A stretch of DNA of 64,000 bases. Source: Trebouxia sp. TZW2008. Lineage: Eukaryota > Chlorophyta > Trebouxiophyceae > Trebouxiales > Trebouxiaceae. The position numbers and the translations under genes were made by a program. The stretch lies in assembly GCA_002118135.1 (NCBI GenBank), contig BDIU01000207.1, positions 1 to 64,000 on the forward strand, written 5' to 3'. Of this stretch, positions 11,632 through 23,800 are shown in pieces; position 1 is the stretch's first letter, and every line of letters starts with the position of its first letter. Under the pieces are notes generated by a model. The model saw nothing but the letters and a program-made list of their open reading frames with translations. It was not told the DNA's origin and searched no databases.

Positions 11632-11820
11632 TCAATGGACCCGCTCAGATTGCTTCATTCTGTTGAGGGCTGACTTGGCCTGCACATTTGTGGTCAAATG
11701 CTTGTTGTGCAACGCCTGACGAGTAACCGGTGACACATTGTTGGCGTGCATCCAATGTACAATTGCTCCCCTCTCATACGTGTGCCCGTCAGCAGCTGTC
11801 ACTGGGTCCTTCATCAATTG
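11632..11820 (-). CDS. Terminal exon encoding most of the U-box (part of the 11.6-29.6 kb gene)
   Basis: Open exon of 62 codons plus TGA, entering through a GTGCAG acceptor. It begins QLMKDPVTAADGHTYER and continues IVHWMHANNVSPVTRQAL, a textbook U-box core that uses salt bridges rather than zinc. The preceding exon ends GLVCPLTK at a GTATGG donor (12,224), supplying the first U-box strand in phase 0. Confidence 0.9.
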   Translation of the reverse strand, partial: QLMKDPVTAADGHTYERGAIVHWMHANNVSPVTRQALHNKHLTTNVQAKSALNRMKQSERVH

Positions 11821-14800
11821 CTGCACATTGATGAAACAATATCCAGTCATTGTGCTAGGAGCAGCTCAAATCAGCACAAACAAATGACAATGCACGATTT
11901 TATTGCAGAAGCAAACAACAGTCATTACAGCAAACACCGCTGCATGCAAGCAATCCTCATCATAACGTCGCTTGTCCCAAAGCACCACAAGCTCGGCACC
12001 ATTTTTTGGGATCATGTGATGAACAAGTGGCAACAGAGGCAGAAACAATGGGAAAAAAAGGTGCAGATGGCAACCAGCAGTCAAGAACACGCTGTTGATA
12101 CAATTGCCCTGAAGAATATCTACTGCTCAGTGAACATGCTCAAGCAAATGCTATGAAACAGGGACTTGCTATTGCTCACAAAGTGCCACTGAATACTGTT
12201 CAGGTGCACAGAGTAGACCATACCTTAGTCAGAGGGCACACCAAGCCAGCAGGGGCCTGTTGGTGCAGCCCTTGATTTCCAGGCCTGAAAGGAGGGGCAT
12301 GCACAGCAGCATAAGCGCTCTGTGGGATCTGACCACCGCCATGTGACATAAACCCATGTGACACCTGCCCTGACTGGGGCAACTGCCCGGCTGACTGGGG
12401 CAACTGCCCTGGCTGACTGACGCCTCCTGCCCTGCTGCCTGTTTGTTTGCCGGAGAGACCGTTGCTGTTCAAAAAGCCAATACTGTAGCTGCTGTTATTA
12501 CTGAAGGCAGCTGCAGCGTCCACACGCTTGTGCATGTCAGCAGGGGTCAGGTTCCAAGCAGCTGCTATGTCCTTGGGCGGTGCAGCATGCATATGCGTCA
12601 TACTGTGAACCCTAGAGGTTTCTGGAGACCGGCGGCCCAGCAGATCTTGAGACTCCTGCTAACAGAAAACCACAGCAAGTTAACACTGATGCTGTGGAGA
12701 AGCTTGGAAAAAGGAAGAGAAGTTATTGACAGAAAAGTCTGTGTCATTACATGCCATCATTGAGGCCGCCATGAATAGAAGCAGGCCAAATTGTACTGCA
12801 GAAGAATGCAAAAGAGTAAATTCAAAGTGAGTGGCTGAATGCAGTTCCTATGCAGTGGTGAGTGCACAGATGCCATACCTACAGCCTGCCTGTGTATCTA
12901 CCTAAACAGCATGATACGTAATCTCAACGGCCTTGCTAGGTATGTACATTCACCAAGCAACTGTCTTTGAGCAACGCAGTCTATGGACATGCTGAAGCAC
13001 CCCAAATGCACCTGATCAAGCGTACCATACCTGCAAGTTGTCCTCCCACACTTTGTTGAAGACGCCGGATAACAGCTCGTCATCTTCACTCTGAGTGCCA
13101 GTGCTGCTCAAGCGACCGTTAGCAGTGCCATTCACTGCTCCAGAACCAGCAAAGTGGGGGGTGTTTGTCACAGCCCTGCCCCTGCCCTGACGCTGTTGCA
13201 GTCCTGGGTACTGCTGTTGCTGCTGCTGGGACAAAGGCACCTGGTGAAAGGCAGATCCAGAGGCTTGATGGGCAGCGAAAGGCCCATTGCTGCCAGCCAC
13301 CTTGCCCTTTGCAGCAGCAGGTTGCTGTTGGGCCGAGAATGGTCGAGAACTCTGACTCCCCCCATTTTGATGCAAGCCAAGCGCACTTGGCTGTGACCAG
13401 ATATCCGTCAGCTGCTGCGGCGGCTGCTGCCGATTTGTCATGCCTGCCTGCTGCTGCTGTTGCTGCCGCTGCCTTTGCTGCAGCTGTAGCATTGCAGCAG
13501 CATTGGCAGAATTGTTGACAGCTCCCCACTGTTGCCTGCTGCCGTTTTGCTCAAGCAGAGGCCCTGAATTGAGGCCTAAGCTGTGCATCTGCTGTGGCCT
13601 CAAACCTGAGTCAAAGCCACTGGTGTAGGACGAAGAGGGCAGGGCAGTTGGCACCTGCCCTTGGGGCAGGACCGTGGAGCGCTCCCCTTGACTAAGCACA
13701 TGCCCTGGCAACAGCTGCTGCCCAGACGTCATAGTCTGCTGAGAAGTGGGTTTAGCAACACTGGCTGACTGTTGCAGCAGGCGAGCAGGCTGTTGGTTGA
13801 TCTGCTGTTGAAAGGCAGAGGGTTGCCCTTGTGAAAAGGGCTTTGGAAGGTGGGCTTGGGGAACAAAAGGCTGAGCATTGACAGGCAGGCTGGACTTGAC
13901 TGCAGATGGCTTGGATGGGGCTTGAGGCGGGGGGTTTGGCGTTGGGGGCTGCTGGGGGGTTGGCTGGAGGTCCCAAGGGCTGGAAGCTGTGGGAGCAGCT
14001 GCTGAGGTCGGCGCCTGGAAAAGGCCACCTGACAGCTGCTGCTGCGGCTGCTGTTGTAGTGACTGAGGCAGCTGCAGCCTTGAGATACCACTCAGCGAGC
14101 TTGGTGTCAAGCTGCTGCCCCAGATGGCAGCATTTGCATGCAGCTGCTGTGTAACCATGTCTTGAGAGCTGCATGCACTGGATGCGCCGTCAGCTCTGGT
14201 TTCGGAGCCATTTACCAACAACCCACGTGAGTCATGAGCAGCCGCAGTGGCAGTTGCAAACGCAGAGCTCCCCACTGACTGCAACTCAGCATCAGACCGT
14301 GTTTGCAGTGCACTCTGAGACTTGCCCAGACTGTCAGGAACAGAGCTAGCTGCAGCGGCCAGCTGTGGGAATGACTCATCAGAAACAACTGACGCTGGGA
14401 CTAAATCAACAGCCTCTTGTTGATGCAGCTGAGGCATTACAGCGGGCTGCTGCTGCTGCTGGTGTTGCTGCTGATGGTTGTGGCCCTTGAGAAGCCCAGC
14501 CCAGTTGGATGGCTTTGCCACAGGGGCTGCTGCAAAGTGTCCTGCCCTGCTGCCAGCTTCAGCAGATGCTGCCAAGGGCGTCACAGCGCTGTCTGCCTCA
14601 GAAGCTGCCTTGCTGGCAGGCTGACTGACCTGCTGCTGAGCTAGCCTCTGCTCTGAAGCCACAGGGGTAGTTGCAGGAGCGTCTGTGACAAATGACACCT
14701 CTGATTGAGCCTCGTCTGAGTGTAAGCCATCTGCAGACTTGGCTCGTAGGGATGGCGGTGGTGCAGTGAAGCCCGACTGCTGTGATGCCATCGCTGACAG

Positions 14801-17800
14801 CACACCAGATGCAGCTCTGCTGCTTTGAGAGAGACCGCTAGTCTGAGTCTGCAAGCCAGGGCCAGCAGATGCAGCTGCTGCGACAGCTGCTGATGACGCA
14901 GCTTGGGAAGCTGCTGCAGCAGCTGCTTTGTTGCCCTTGCTGCCCTTCTTGGTCACTGTCTCCCACGCTGTATCCTCTGGGCTGCCATACCTGGCGTCAG
15001 AGAAGTCGCCTGGCGCTGACAAGGCAGACTGCTCCACAGATAGCGCTTGTTTGGCAAGCCGCTTCCGCCTGCAGGCCATAAGTAAAACAGTAAGTGAGTA
15101 TGCAAGTATGGAAGTAAGTAATTGAGTGGGTGGGTGAGTGGGTGGGTGAGTGAGTGAGTGCGTGCATGAGTGAGTGAGTGGGTGAAAATGTTTGCTAGGC
15201 AGGCTCAAAACCCAGAAACTAGGTGCAGGCCAGGATTAGCTTATGGGAAATCGTGAACTCTGGCCAAAGACTAACACTGCCATTACTTGTAAATTTTTGT
15301 TTGGCTGTCAGTGATCACAGTAAGAGCCACCAGTAGGTGAGCTCTGTAGGCAGTACTCAAATTCAGGCAAAAGACAAGCACTGCCATTCATCAAATTTAG
15401 TTGTCATTGATGATACAACAGCCACCACTCAAGGGCAAACAGCGCACAATGTGGCCTGGGCGCCAGCTTTTGCACACAAATCAAAGATGGACAAAGCATG
15501 CATTGATTGATTGAACATACCAACACAATTGAGCATGTCAGAGCCACTACAAAATCAATGCAAATATCTCAGCATAGATGGAGCACAGAGACAATATGCA
15601 AGCCATGCCTGACCATTCAACAGACAGTTGCCATGTCTGTCTGCTGTTAAACACCCAACAGCTCACAGTCGATCACCACAGGAAAGGATTGTGACCTTGA
15701 TGATGTACAGTCAGTATGACTTACCGCTGTCTCTGGGCCTTAGTCAACTTGGCAGCTGGCGCAGCAGGTACTTGCAACCTGCTTGGCTGATGCTGTTGAT
15801 GCTGCTGTACTTGTTCGGCCTCAGCTGCATCTTGAGCAACTGAGCTGTTCCTTGCTGCTTTGGCACTCACACCATTTGCGACAGCTGCTGCAGACATACT
15901 AGCCTGCTGTTGCTGTTGCTGCTGTTGTTGCAACTGCTCTTGAGCATCGACAGTGTCAGTAGGATCAGCTTCTGCAGCAGGTACTTGAGCTGACTCAGCA
16001 GATTTCTGTTGGCGCTTGGAGGCGCGCTCCTCTTCCCGCCGCAACCGTTCTTCCTCTTCCTGCAGGCGGACAATAGCAATTCAGGGCAAATTTGAGATGG
16101 TGCAGCATTTCACATCTAAGCTCTAAGACCATCATCATGCATAACGCTCAATCTGCATGATGAAGCATCAAGTTCATGAATCATCATGAGAGTACGCTCC
16201 CTGCAATGCAGTGTGGTGGAATATGCAATGCATTGACACCTATATTTCAGCTGTGACATGCAGCAATTTCCAAATGCAAATTGAAACAGAGAGTTTTGTG
16301 ATTTGCTTACCTGAACCAAGCGGTACATCATCATATCAGCTTGATAAGCTTGTTCTTCATCCAACCCACTGGTGACTGATGATGACCCATCCTCAGTGGA
16401 CACACCTTCCTGAGCAGCTTCCAGCCGCTGTTTCAACCTTGCCCTGCATGACTCATCAGGGAACCTGAGCTGTTTGGCATTTACACTCACTCCTGCCTGC
16501 CTGGGGTAAGCTTTACTCTCAGGGTGTATGCAATACAACATTGTTCAAGGCCAGTAGCAGCGTTCATTGTACACGTAAGGATTGAATCAGCAGCAAAGCA
16601 CTAAGTTACCTGATGGCATCAGCATTCTTGTGGGCCCTCTTCTGCTTGGCACTGCCCTTGGGCAGTTCCTTGACTGCAGCTGTAGTGCTGCCATTTGAGG
16701 GCGCAGGAGTGCCAGCTGCAGCTGTGGCCGCTGAGCCACTGCTGGCAGGCGCAATCTCAGGCTGTGTTGCCACAGCCATGGCTGGTGCAGCAGAAGTGGC
16801 TCTGGCTGTAGCCTCTGGAGCTGCTGACAAGGTCGAAGCAGTGTCAGAGACAGCTGGCGCTACTGAGTGAGCAGGAGACATAGGAGTAGCTGATGCTGCA
16901 GCATCTGCCTGTGCACTTTTGCTTGCTGAAGTGCCAGCAGCAGACAGCTGAGACATGGCAGGTGACCGGGCCCGCCTAGCATGAGCATCCGGACGGAACG
17001 GCGAGTGCTGAACGGAGGGCAGCGGCCCAGCGGTGGCTTGAGCTTGTGCTACCAGCTCTGCGATACCGTCGCTCTCAAGGAAGGCGTCGAAGTCCAGGTC
17101 AAGCGCTTCCTCCGCGAAGTCGTTCTCCTTGATGAGCTGCTCCGCCGAGGCTGATGCCGAGTCGATCTCCCTTTGAGCTGCGGTGATCAGCTCGATCACG
17201 CCGGGTGGGACTGACTGCGCGGCAGCATAGCGAGCCACAGCCTGCACTCTGGCTGTGTCCTGTCCGCTGACGCGGCGGGGATTGCGATGGAGACCAAGCG
17301 GCAAGGCTTTGACGGCTGATCTGGTAGCGGGTCGCAGGGAACCGGTCCGGTGGTTAGGCTTGAAGCCATTCTGTGCAGGCCTCAAGGTGTCCTTTGGTGC
17401 GGCCTCAGGTGCTACTTGAAGCAAAGGCTCTGCACATAAGAAGAGGTATGCACTGTCAAAACTCCATCACACAGCTTCCAAGCCTTCTGAGGCGCAGCTG
17501 TACTTGTCACTGAGCTTCCTTGCTAGCAGACATCACACAAGACTATCTCACAGGCCCAAGAGTCAGCAAACATCAGCTAGCAGCAGCAACAGCAACAAAG
17601 CTTGCAGACCTGTTGCATGCAGGACATAACAGGCAGCTGTTGCTCCATGCAGGTATGCCATCTGCTTTTGCCTGCCCTTCAAGAGCAGAGAAGGGACACC
17701 ACGATCTATCCAAGGCCTCACACTGATGTCCCTGAACCCCACTGCAATCTGTGAAGGCAGTTACAAGGTTGAAAGTCACCTGCGTGCTCCACACCAGAGA

Positions 17801-20800
17801 GATCAGGGGCCTCATCAGGCCTAGGAGGAGAGGCGCTGCGGCTGCCTGCCTTCATTGAACTGCTGCGCCTTGCAGAAGCTACTCCAGCATGTGGTGTGGA
17901 TGTAGGCAGGGGGGCCGAATTCCGACTCAAGCCTGCAATGAGGGCATCAAACCCATTGTTGACTGTGTGATAGGACATGAGCTGGCCAAAACAGGTGGCA
18001 AGCCTTCAAAGAACACTGCTGCGTGGTGCAGATGCTACTTGTGCCTGAGCTGTGGATCCAGGCAGTGGGGCTGACTTTCTGCTCAACCCTGTCATCAGGA
18101 ACATGATTCACTGTGTAATGGAACACAAATCACAAGAAATCTGCCTGGCCCATAAAACTTGTGCAAATTGTGTGCAGAGGCTATTCAAGCGTGTGATATG
18201 ATTGCAGGCGGAGGGGGAGGGGTACATTTCCTGTTAAAGCCTGATAACAAAGCATTGAAAGCATGTCCATTGGGTGAAGGGTCGTGATCCATGATTTGCT
18301 CGCCTTTTGGTTGTGCAAGAAGTGACCTTGTCATTCTGATGCGCCAAGAAGAAGAGCAACTCAGTAAGACTTGTTAGATGTTTTATATAAACTTGGAACG
18401 CTCATTAGATTGCACAGCCCTGCTGGTCAAAACAGATTGACAAATGAAGATCAACATTTGTCACAAGACAAAAAAGCACGCATGATTCACAGCACCTGTT
18501 GCTGACTAAAACGCATGACATGCATGTGTTTGTGATATGCTGTGGACGTCAATTGCGAACGATCTACACCTCAGCAGATAAGTCCAGCGAAGCAAACCTG
18601 ACGATGACATGCATGATTGAAAAGCTTGCTTTTGGCATAATTTGACTGAGACAGGTGTCTACCTGCATCAATGGGTGCCCAGTGGGGTGAAGCAGGCCCA
18701 CCCCCTGAAGTAGAAGTAGGGGAGTCCAGGCTGCCATCGTCAGATGCATTCCTGGTGGTTGATTTGGGGCCAGATGTGAACCTGCAGAACTTTTGTCGGG
18801 AACTTTGACATTGGACAGCTGATGACTGTTGGGGCTGCAATTTATTTCGTCCAATGATACCATGAACCAGTTTACACAAGAAAGGTCATGTTGTATGTAT
18901 ATGGTATCGTATGTATGTATGTATGACATTGTCTATTTGTATATGTCTAAGTGTAGTGGGTCATACACATAAAACCAAAGTGAGGCTGCAGAGCTGATAA
19001 ACTCTGGAGCTGTGTGTGGGCAAATAGACATTCAACGCCACAAGAAGGATCAAGACACACCTCGCTTGAAAACACCTCAGCAGGAACATTAGCACCCCTC
19101 AACTGCATGTGCCAGCTTCAAGCATCAGAGTGCATTGCCACTTCTTGCATAGCATGGCATATGCGATTGACAAAGACCGCGTGTGCACAAGTTCTCAACA
19201 GCCTCATGATTGGCTTACCTAGACAGAAATGCTTTGCCCATATTGCACATTGCCTTCAAGACGCTGTCAGGCAATCGAGAAGGACTAGAGGGTGAGTCAT
19301 CCCCCCCTTGGCTTCTCACAGGGCTGACTAATACATGCACCTCCTCGCCATCATCAGTCCTGACTGATCTGTGTTGGGCCTTACTAAGATGCAGCGGCGG
19401 CAGATCAGGCAGATCATCTCCTGGCATGTGGGCTGAGTCATCGCCTGTCTGCCCTACAAACCCTTCCACTGCTGCGTTGTCATAAGCCATGCCATATGCT
19501 GACTGATCCTGATCCTCATTTGGAATAAGAGGGTTGAAGTTGGGCTGGGCTGTGCTTGGAGGTAGGGCTGGATCAGCAGGGACTGTTTGAGGCTGCCCTG
19601 GATTCAGAGCCAGCTTGCGGCTGGCAGCTGCCCTGGAGTCCTTGCCTTTCCTGTGGTGCATGGGCTTACTGATTGGGGTGCTAGCCAGAGGCAGGCCAGA
19701 TGGTGGCTCTGGAGCCACAGCCTTGAGCACAGGGCTTTGGGCAGTGGCAGCAGCAACATCAGCAGTGGCAGCAGAGCTGCCTGTTTGCACTGGCCGCATT
19801 GCAGATGCTGAGGAAGCACCCCTGGACGGAGACTGAGCTGCTTGAGCCGCAGCTGTGGTCCTGACTGGAGAAGCTGCAGGGGACTTGGCCGCAGCTGCAG
19901 CCGCTGGGGCTGCAGCTGTGGCGGGAGCAGGCGCTGCGGAAGCTGCGGCTGAGGTGGAAGCTCCTGCTGCAGTGACTGCTGGCCTAGGGGCTGTTGTAGG
20001 CAAGGGCAGGGCTTGACTGGGGATGCCCAGGCGCACATCCTGGTCCAAGAAAGCTTGCAGCAGTTGCTTTGTGCGTCTGGCATTCAGGCCCTGGTTCCAC
20101 TGCACCCTTTTGTCCCATAAGGTTTTGAGGATGCCATGGTGAGCCTGTTTAGGCAAGGGGTGGAAGACTCTGAAGCGCTGAAACTGCAGAACGTCGCTGC
20201 CATCCTGCATGTGAACCAAGGTTGCTGCTCAGAGGGTGGCACTGTTGCGAGTCTGCACTTGTTCAGCCATAAGACTCTGTGTCTGTTCTTGCCTCATGAT
20301 GTCATCACTGCTCAAAAGCTACATGTGCTGCTCTACCGACAAGGCAATTGTGACACTGCAACTACCTTTCAGGTCATGCAGCTGTAAAGCATTGCTGGCC
20401 ATACACAACTTGTTGAGGACTGCAGGCATACTCTGATGAGTTCAATGCTGCGTAAATCAAACACGTCAAATGCAACAGGAGGGGAATTTTCACCTTGTCT
20501 TTGATATTGGGGGAGGCAGATGGAACCCACAGCCCTTCGAGCTCCAGGCTTTCTGTGATGAGCACTGCTAAGCAAGCTGGGTAGCGCTTGTTCACAATGT
20601 CATCCACTAAGTCGCTAGGCAGCTTGAAGTCGTTGATCTTGAAGGTGAAAGGGTCATTGGTACGGTACACTGGCGTTGCCTGCATAGCATGCTTTTCCTG
20701 ACATGTCACTGGTTGCTCCCTCAAACCCTGGAGTGTAGTGGTACACATCTATGGTAGAAGCATCTATCACTGCTAAGCAGACTGGGTAGCGTTTGTTCAG

Positions 20801-23800
20801 AGTGTCATCCACTAGGTCACTAGGCAGCTGGGAATCGTTGATCTTGAAGGTGACTGGTACGGTCCACTGGCGTTGCGCGCGCAACAAGCATGCCTGGGCC
20901 CTAGATGTGAGAGTTCACATGCCTTCTGGGCAGGAGACTGTAAATACTGACACTAGATTGCAGCTAAACATATTGCATCAAGATAGCAGAGTGCTGCACA
21001 CCTTGCATGCAAAACCTGTCACAGCTGAAGATGCTGCACCAAACTAGCCAACAGCACACACATGAATACATGCGTACATACAAAAAATGCATGCTAGGCT
21101 CAAAGGCCTTGCTAGGTACATATGGTCACCAAGCAACGCACACCTTGCATGAAATGCCAATCACGGCTGTAGCCTTAAAGCCTTGAAGGAGAGGGTCCTT
21201 GAGTGGGGCAGTCGGCAGAGGGGATGCCGGTTTGGCCCCTGGTGCCACAGCTGTGGCAGGGGCCTTGCCAGCACACGAAGGTGTGGCCCCAGCTGCGGCA
21301 GGGGCTTTGCCGGCGCATGATGCAACTGAACCAGGGCTTGCCCCTCTCACACTGCCAGATCTGCCCCGATAGGCGACGCAGAAAGGGCAGTCGCATGTAA
21401 GCAACTCTTCTTCAGTTGGCAACATGTTCACGGCTTCTGAATCAGGGTCTGCTTGCGTAACGACCCCATTTTGCGTCCTGACCTTAGCACCTGCACCAGT
21501 AAAAAAGCAGTGAGTTGCTTGGTGGCCATATGTACTTGGTAAAGCCTTTGAGCCTACCTGGCGTGCCTTTCCAGTTTAGATAGAAGGACTGCATCAACAG
21601 CTGCTATACGGTGCATCACAAAACTGCAAGTTTTGGTCACAAAGAGGTTGCATGTTACGCTGTGCAAGCATAGCTGCTACTAAACACCTTTGTCGTGGCA
21701 TCAGTAGATCATGAACCAACAAGTTACTTTGCAAACAAAACAATCGGGATTGTTTGCTTCTGACAAAGCTTAATCAGACAGACAATAATATGGCTCAGTT
21801 GGGGACAACTTTCGTGTATGCAAACGAAATTTGGCTTGCTTTCTTCTACAGGACCATGGCAAGATGTGACCAGCCTGCCCTTAGTCTCAAGAGTGTTACA
21901 GTGACTCATGTGTTCAGCAATGCTCACCTGACTTTCCACTGCGAGCCAAACTGTTGTTACCAGTCACACCGGTCCTCTTCTTCAGGGCAGGCACACCACC
22001 GTTGACTTGCAAGTGCTGACTGCTGTCCTCACCTACAACACAAGCCATGACTGTTTGCACTGTGCCAGTGAAACAGGATGCTCGTCTACGTATTGAAATT
22101 CGACACCGCAAACAACTGCATAAAACGCTGAATGCTGTCTTCAAATACAACGCAAGCCACGACTGATTGTATCATTCCAGTGATGTAGTGTGCTGGTCTA
22201 CGCAATGATATTAAAAACAGACAATGTAAACAACACACAAATTGCACCCAGCTAACAAGCAAAAATCCTTAAACTATGTGTACGTTCAGCAAAAGCTGAT
22301 CCTAGAATAGTATCCTCTGAAACGCAACCGTGAAGAACCTGATCAACGAACACTTGAGCTCACCTTTGAGCTGTGCACTGCCTATGTCATCTGCTAGATC
22401 CTCCCTGCTTGTGCTACCAGGCAGACCCAAGTGATTGGCATCCCAACCACACACACTGGGCGCACACACAGCAACAGACGCCTTGAGACAGCTGCTGACA
22501 GTTGCAGCATGAGAGCCTACCTTTCAATTGTGCACTGCCCATCTCATCAGCTAAGCCCTCCCTGCTTGTGCTACCAGGCAGACCCAAGTAATCAGCATCC
22601 CAATCATACATGCTAGACGTACACACAGCAACAGGCGCTTTGGGACAGCTGCTGACAGTTGCCACATGAGAGCCTACCTTTCAATTGAGCACTGCCTATC
22701 TCATCTGCTAGATCCTCCCTGCTATTGCTACCAGGCAAACCTAAGTGATCGGCGCCATCTTGCACGGACACACTAGGCGCGCACACAATGGTCCCGCAAT
22801 GCAGGCGCAAGGCGTGACCGATGTTGCTCAATACGGGTGACAGTCCGCCAAAGCAGCTCATATACTCCTGCGCAAAAGCACTGAGCATTTTGAGAAGCTA
22901 TACACAAGCATGCAGACTGCCACAGAGTGTATGCAATGAATGGTGAGTTATTGCTGATGCTTGCTGCTGTTTTCCTTGTGTAAAGTTTATACCCTGACTT
23001 GCGCAATGCAAGCGCAAGGCGTGGCCAATGTTGCTCAGCACAGGTGACAGTCTGCCAAAGCAGCTCATATACTCCTGCACAAAAGCACTGAGCACTTTGA
23101 GAAGCTTTACACATGCATGCGGATTGCCACAAAGTGTGTGCAATGAATGGTGAGTTATTGCTGATGCTTGCTGCTGTTTTGCTTGTGTAAAGTTTATACC
23201 CTGACTTGCGCAATGCAAGCGCAAGGCGTGGCCAATGTTGCTCAGCACAGGTGACAGTCTGCCAAAGCAGATCATGTACTCCTGCAAGAAGCATTGAGCA
23301 CCCTGAATGACTGATGCAATAGCAGGATGACAGCTAAAAATTGCATTTGGCGGGTAGCACAATGTTGTGTATGCTTGATGCTGAAGTCGTTGCTGCTGTT
23401 TCCTTACCAGCATGATTTGTGACATGCTGTGCAAGCTTGCTCGGCATGCCATGATTCAAGCTCGCATTCAACAACTGTCAATGGCTGCCGATGATGCAAA
23501 TGCTTATGTACCAAAGACATTGTGACAACAAGGCCCAGCATTGGCTGTACAGACAGGAACATACACCACCTCGCTGAAATGTATACTGTTTCATTACAGT
23601 TGTCATGAACATGCATATGATTAATCAGCTGATCACCATTGTCATCATTACAGTAATTGCTGATATCAGTACAGTGTTGTCACTCACGGCAATATTGACT
23701 TGAGGAATGCTCTCAGACGATAACCATGGGTATGGACGTGTCATCAGCATGACTGGATGATTGATCATTACCTGGTGACTGGATGTCTCGCTGTGGGATC

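Noticed and set aside
13154..14644. Long open frames on the strand opposite the Gln-rich exon
   Set aside because: CAG/CTG-rich exons stay open in several frames on both strands. The minus-strand frame is tied to spliced neighbours in phase; the others are not.
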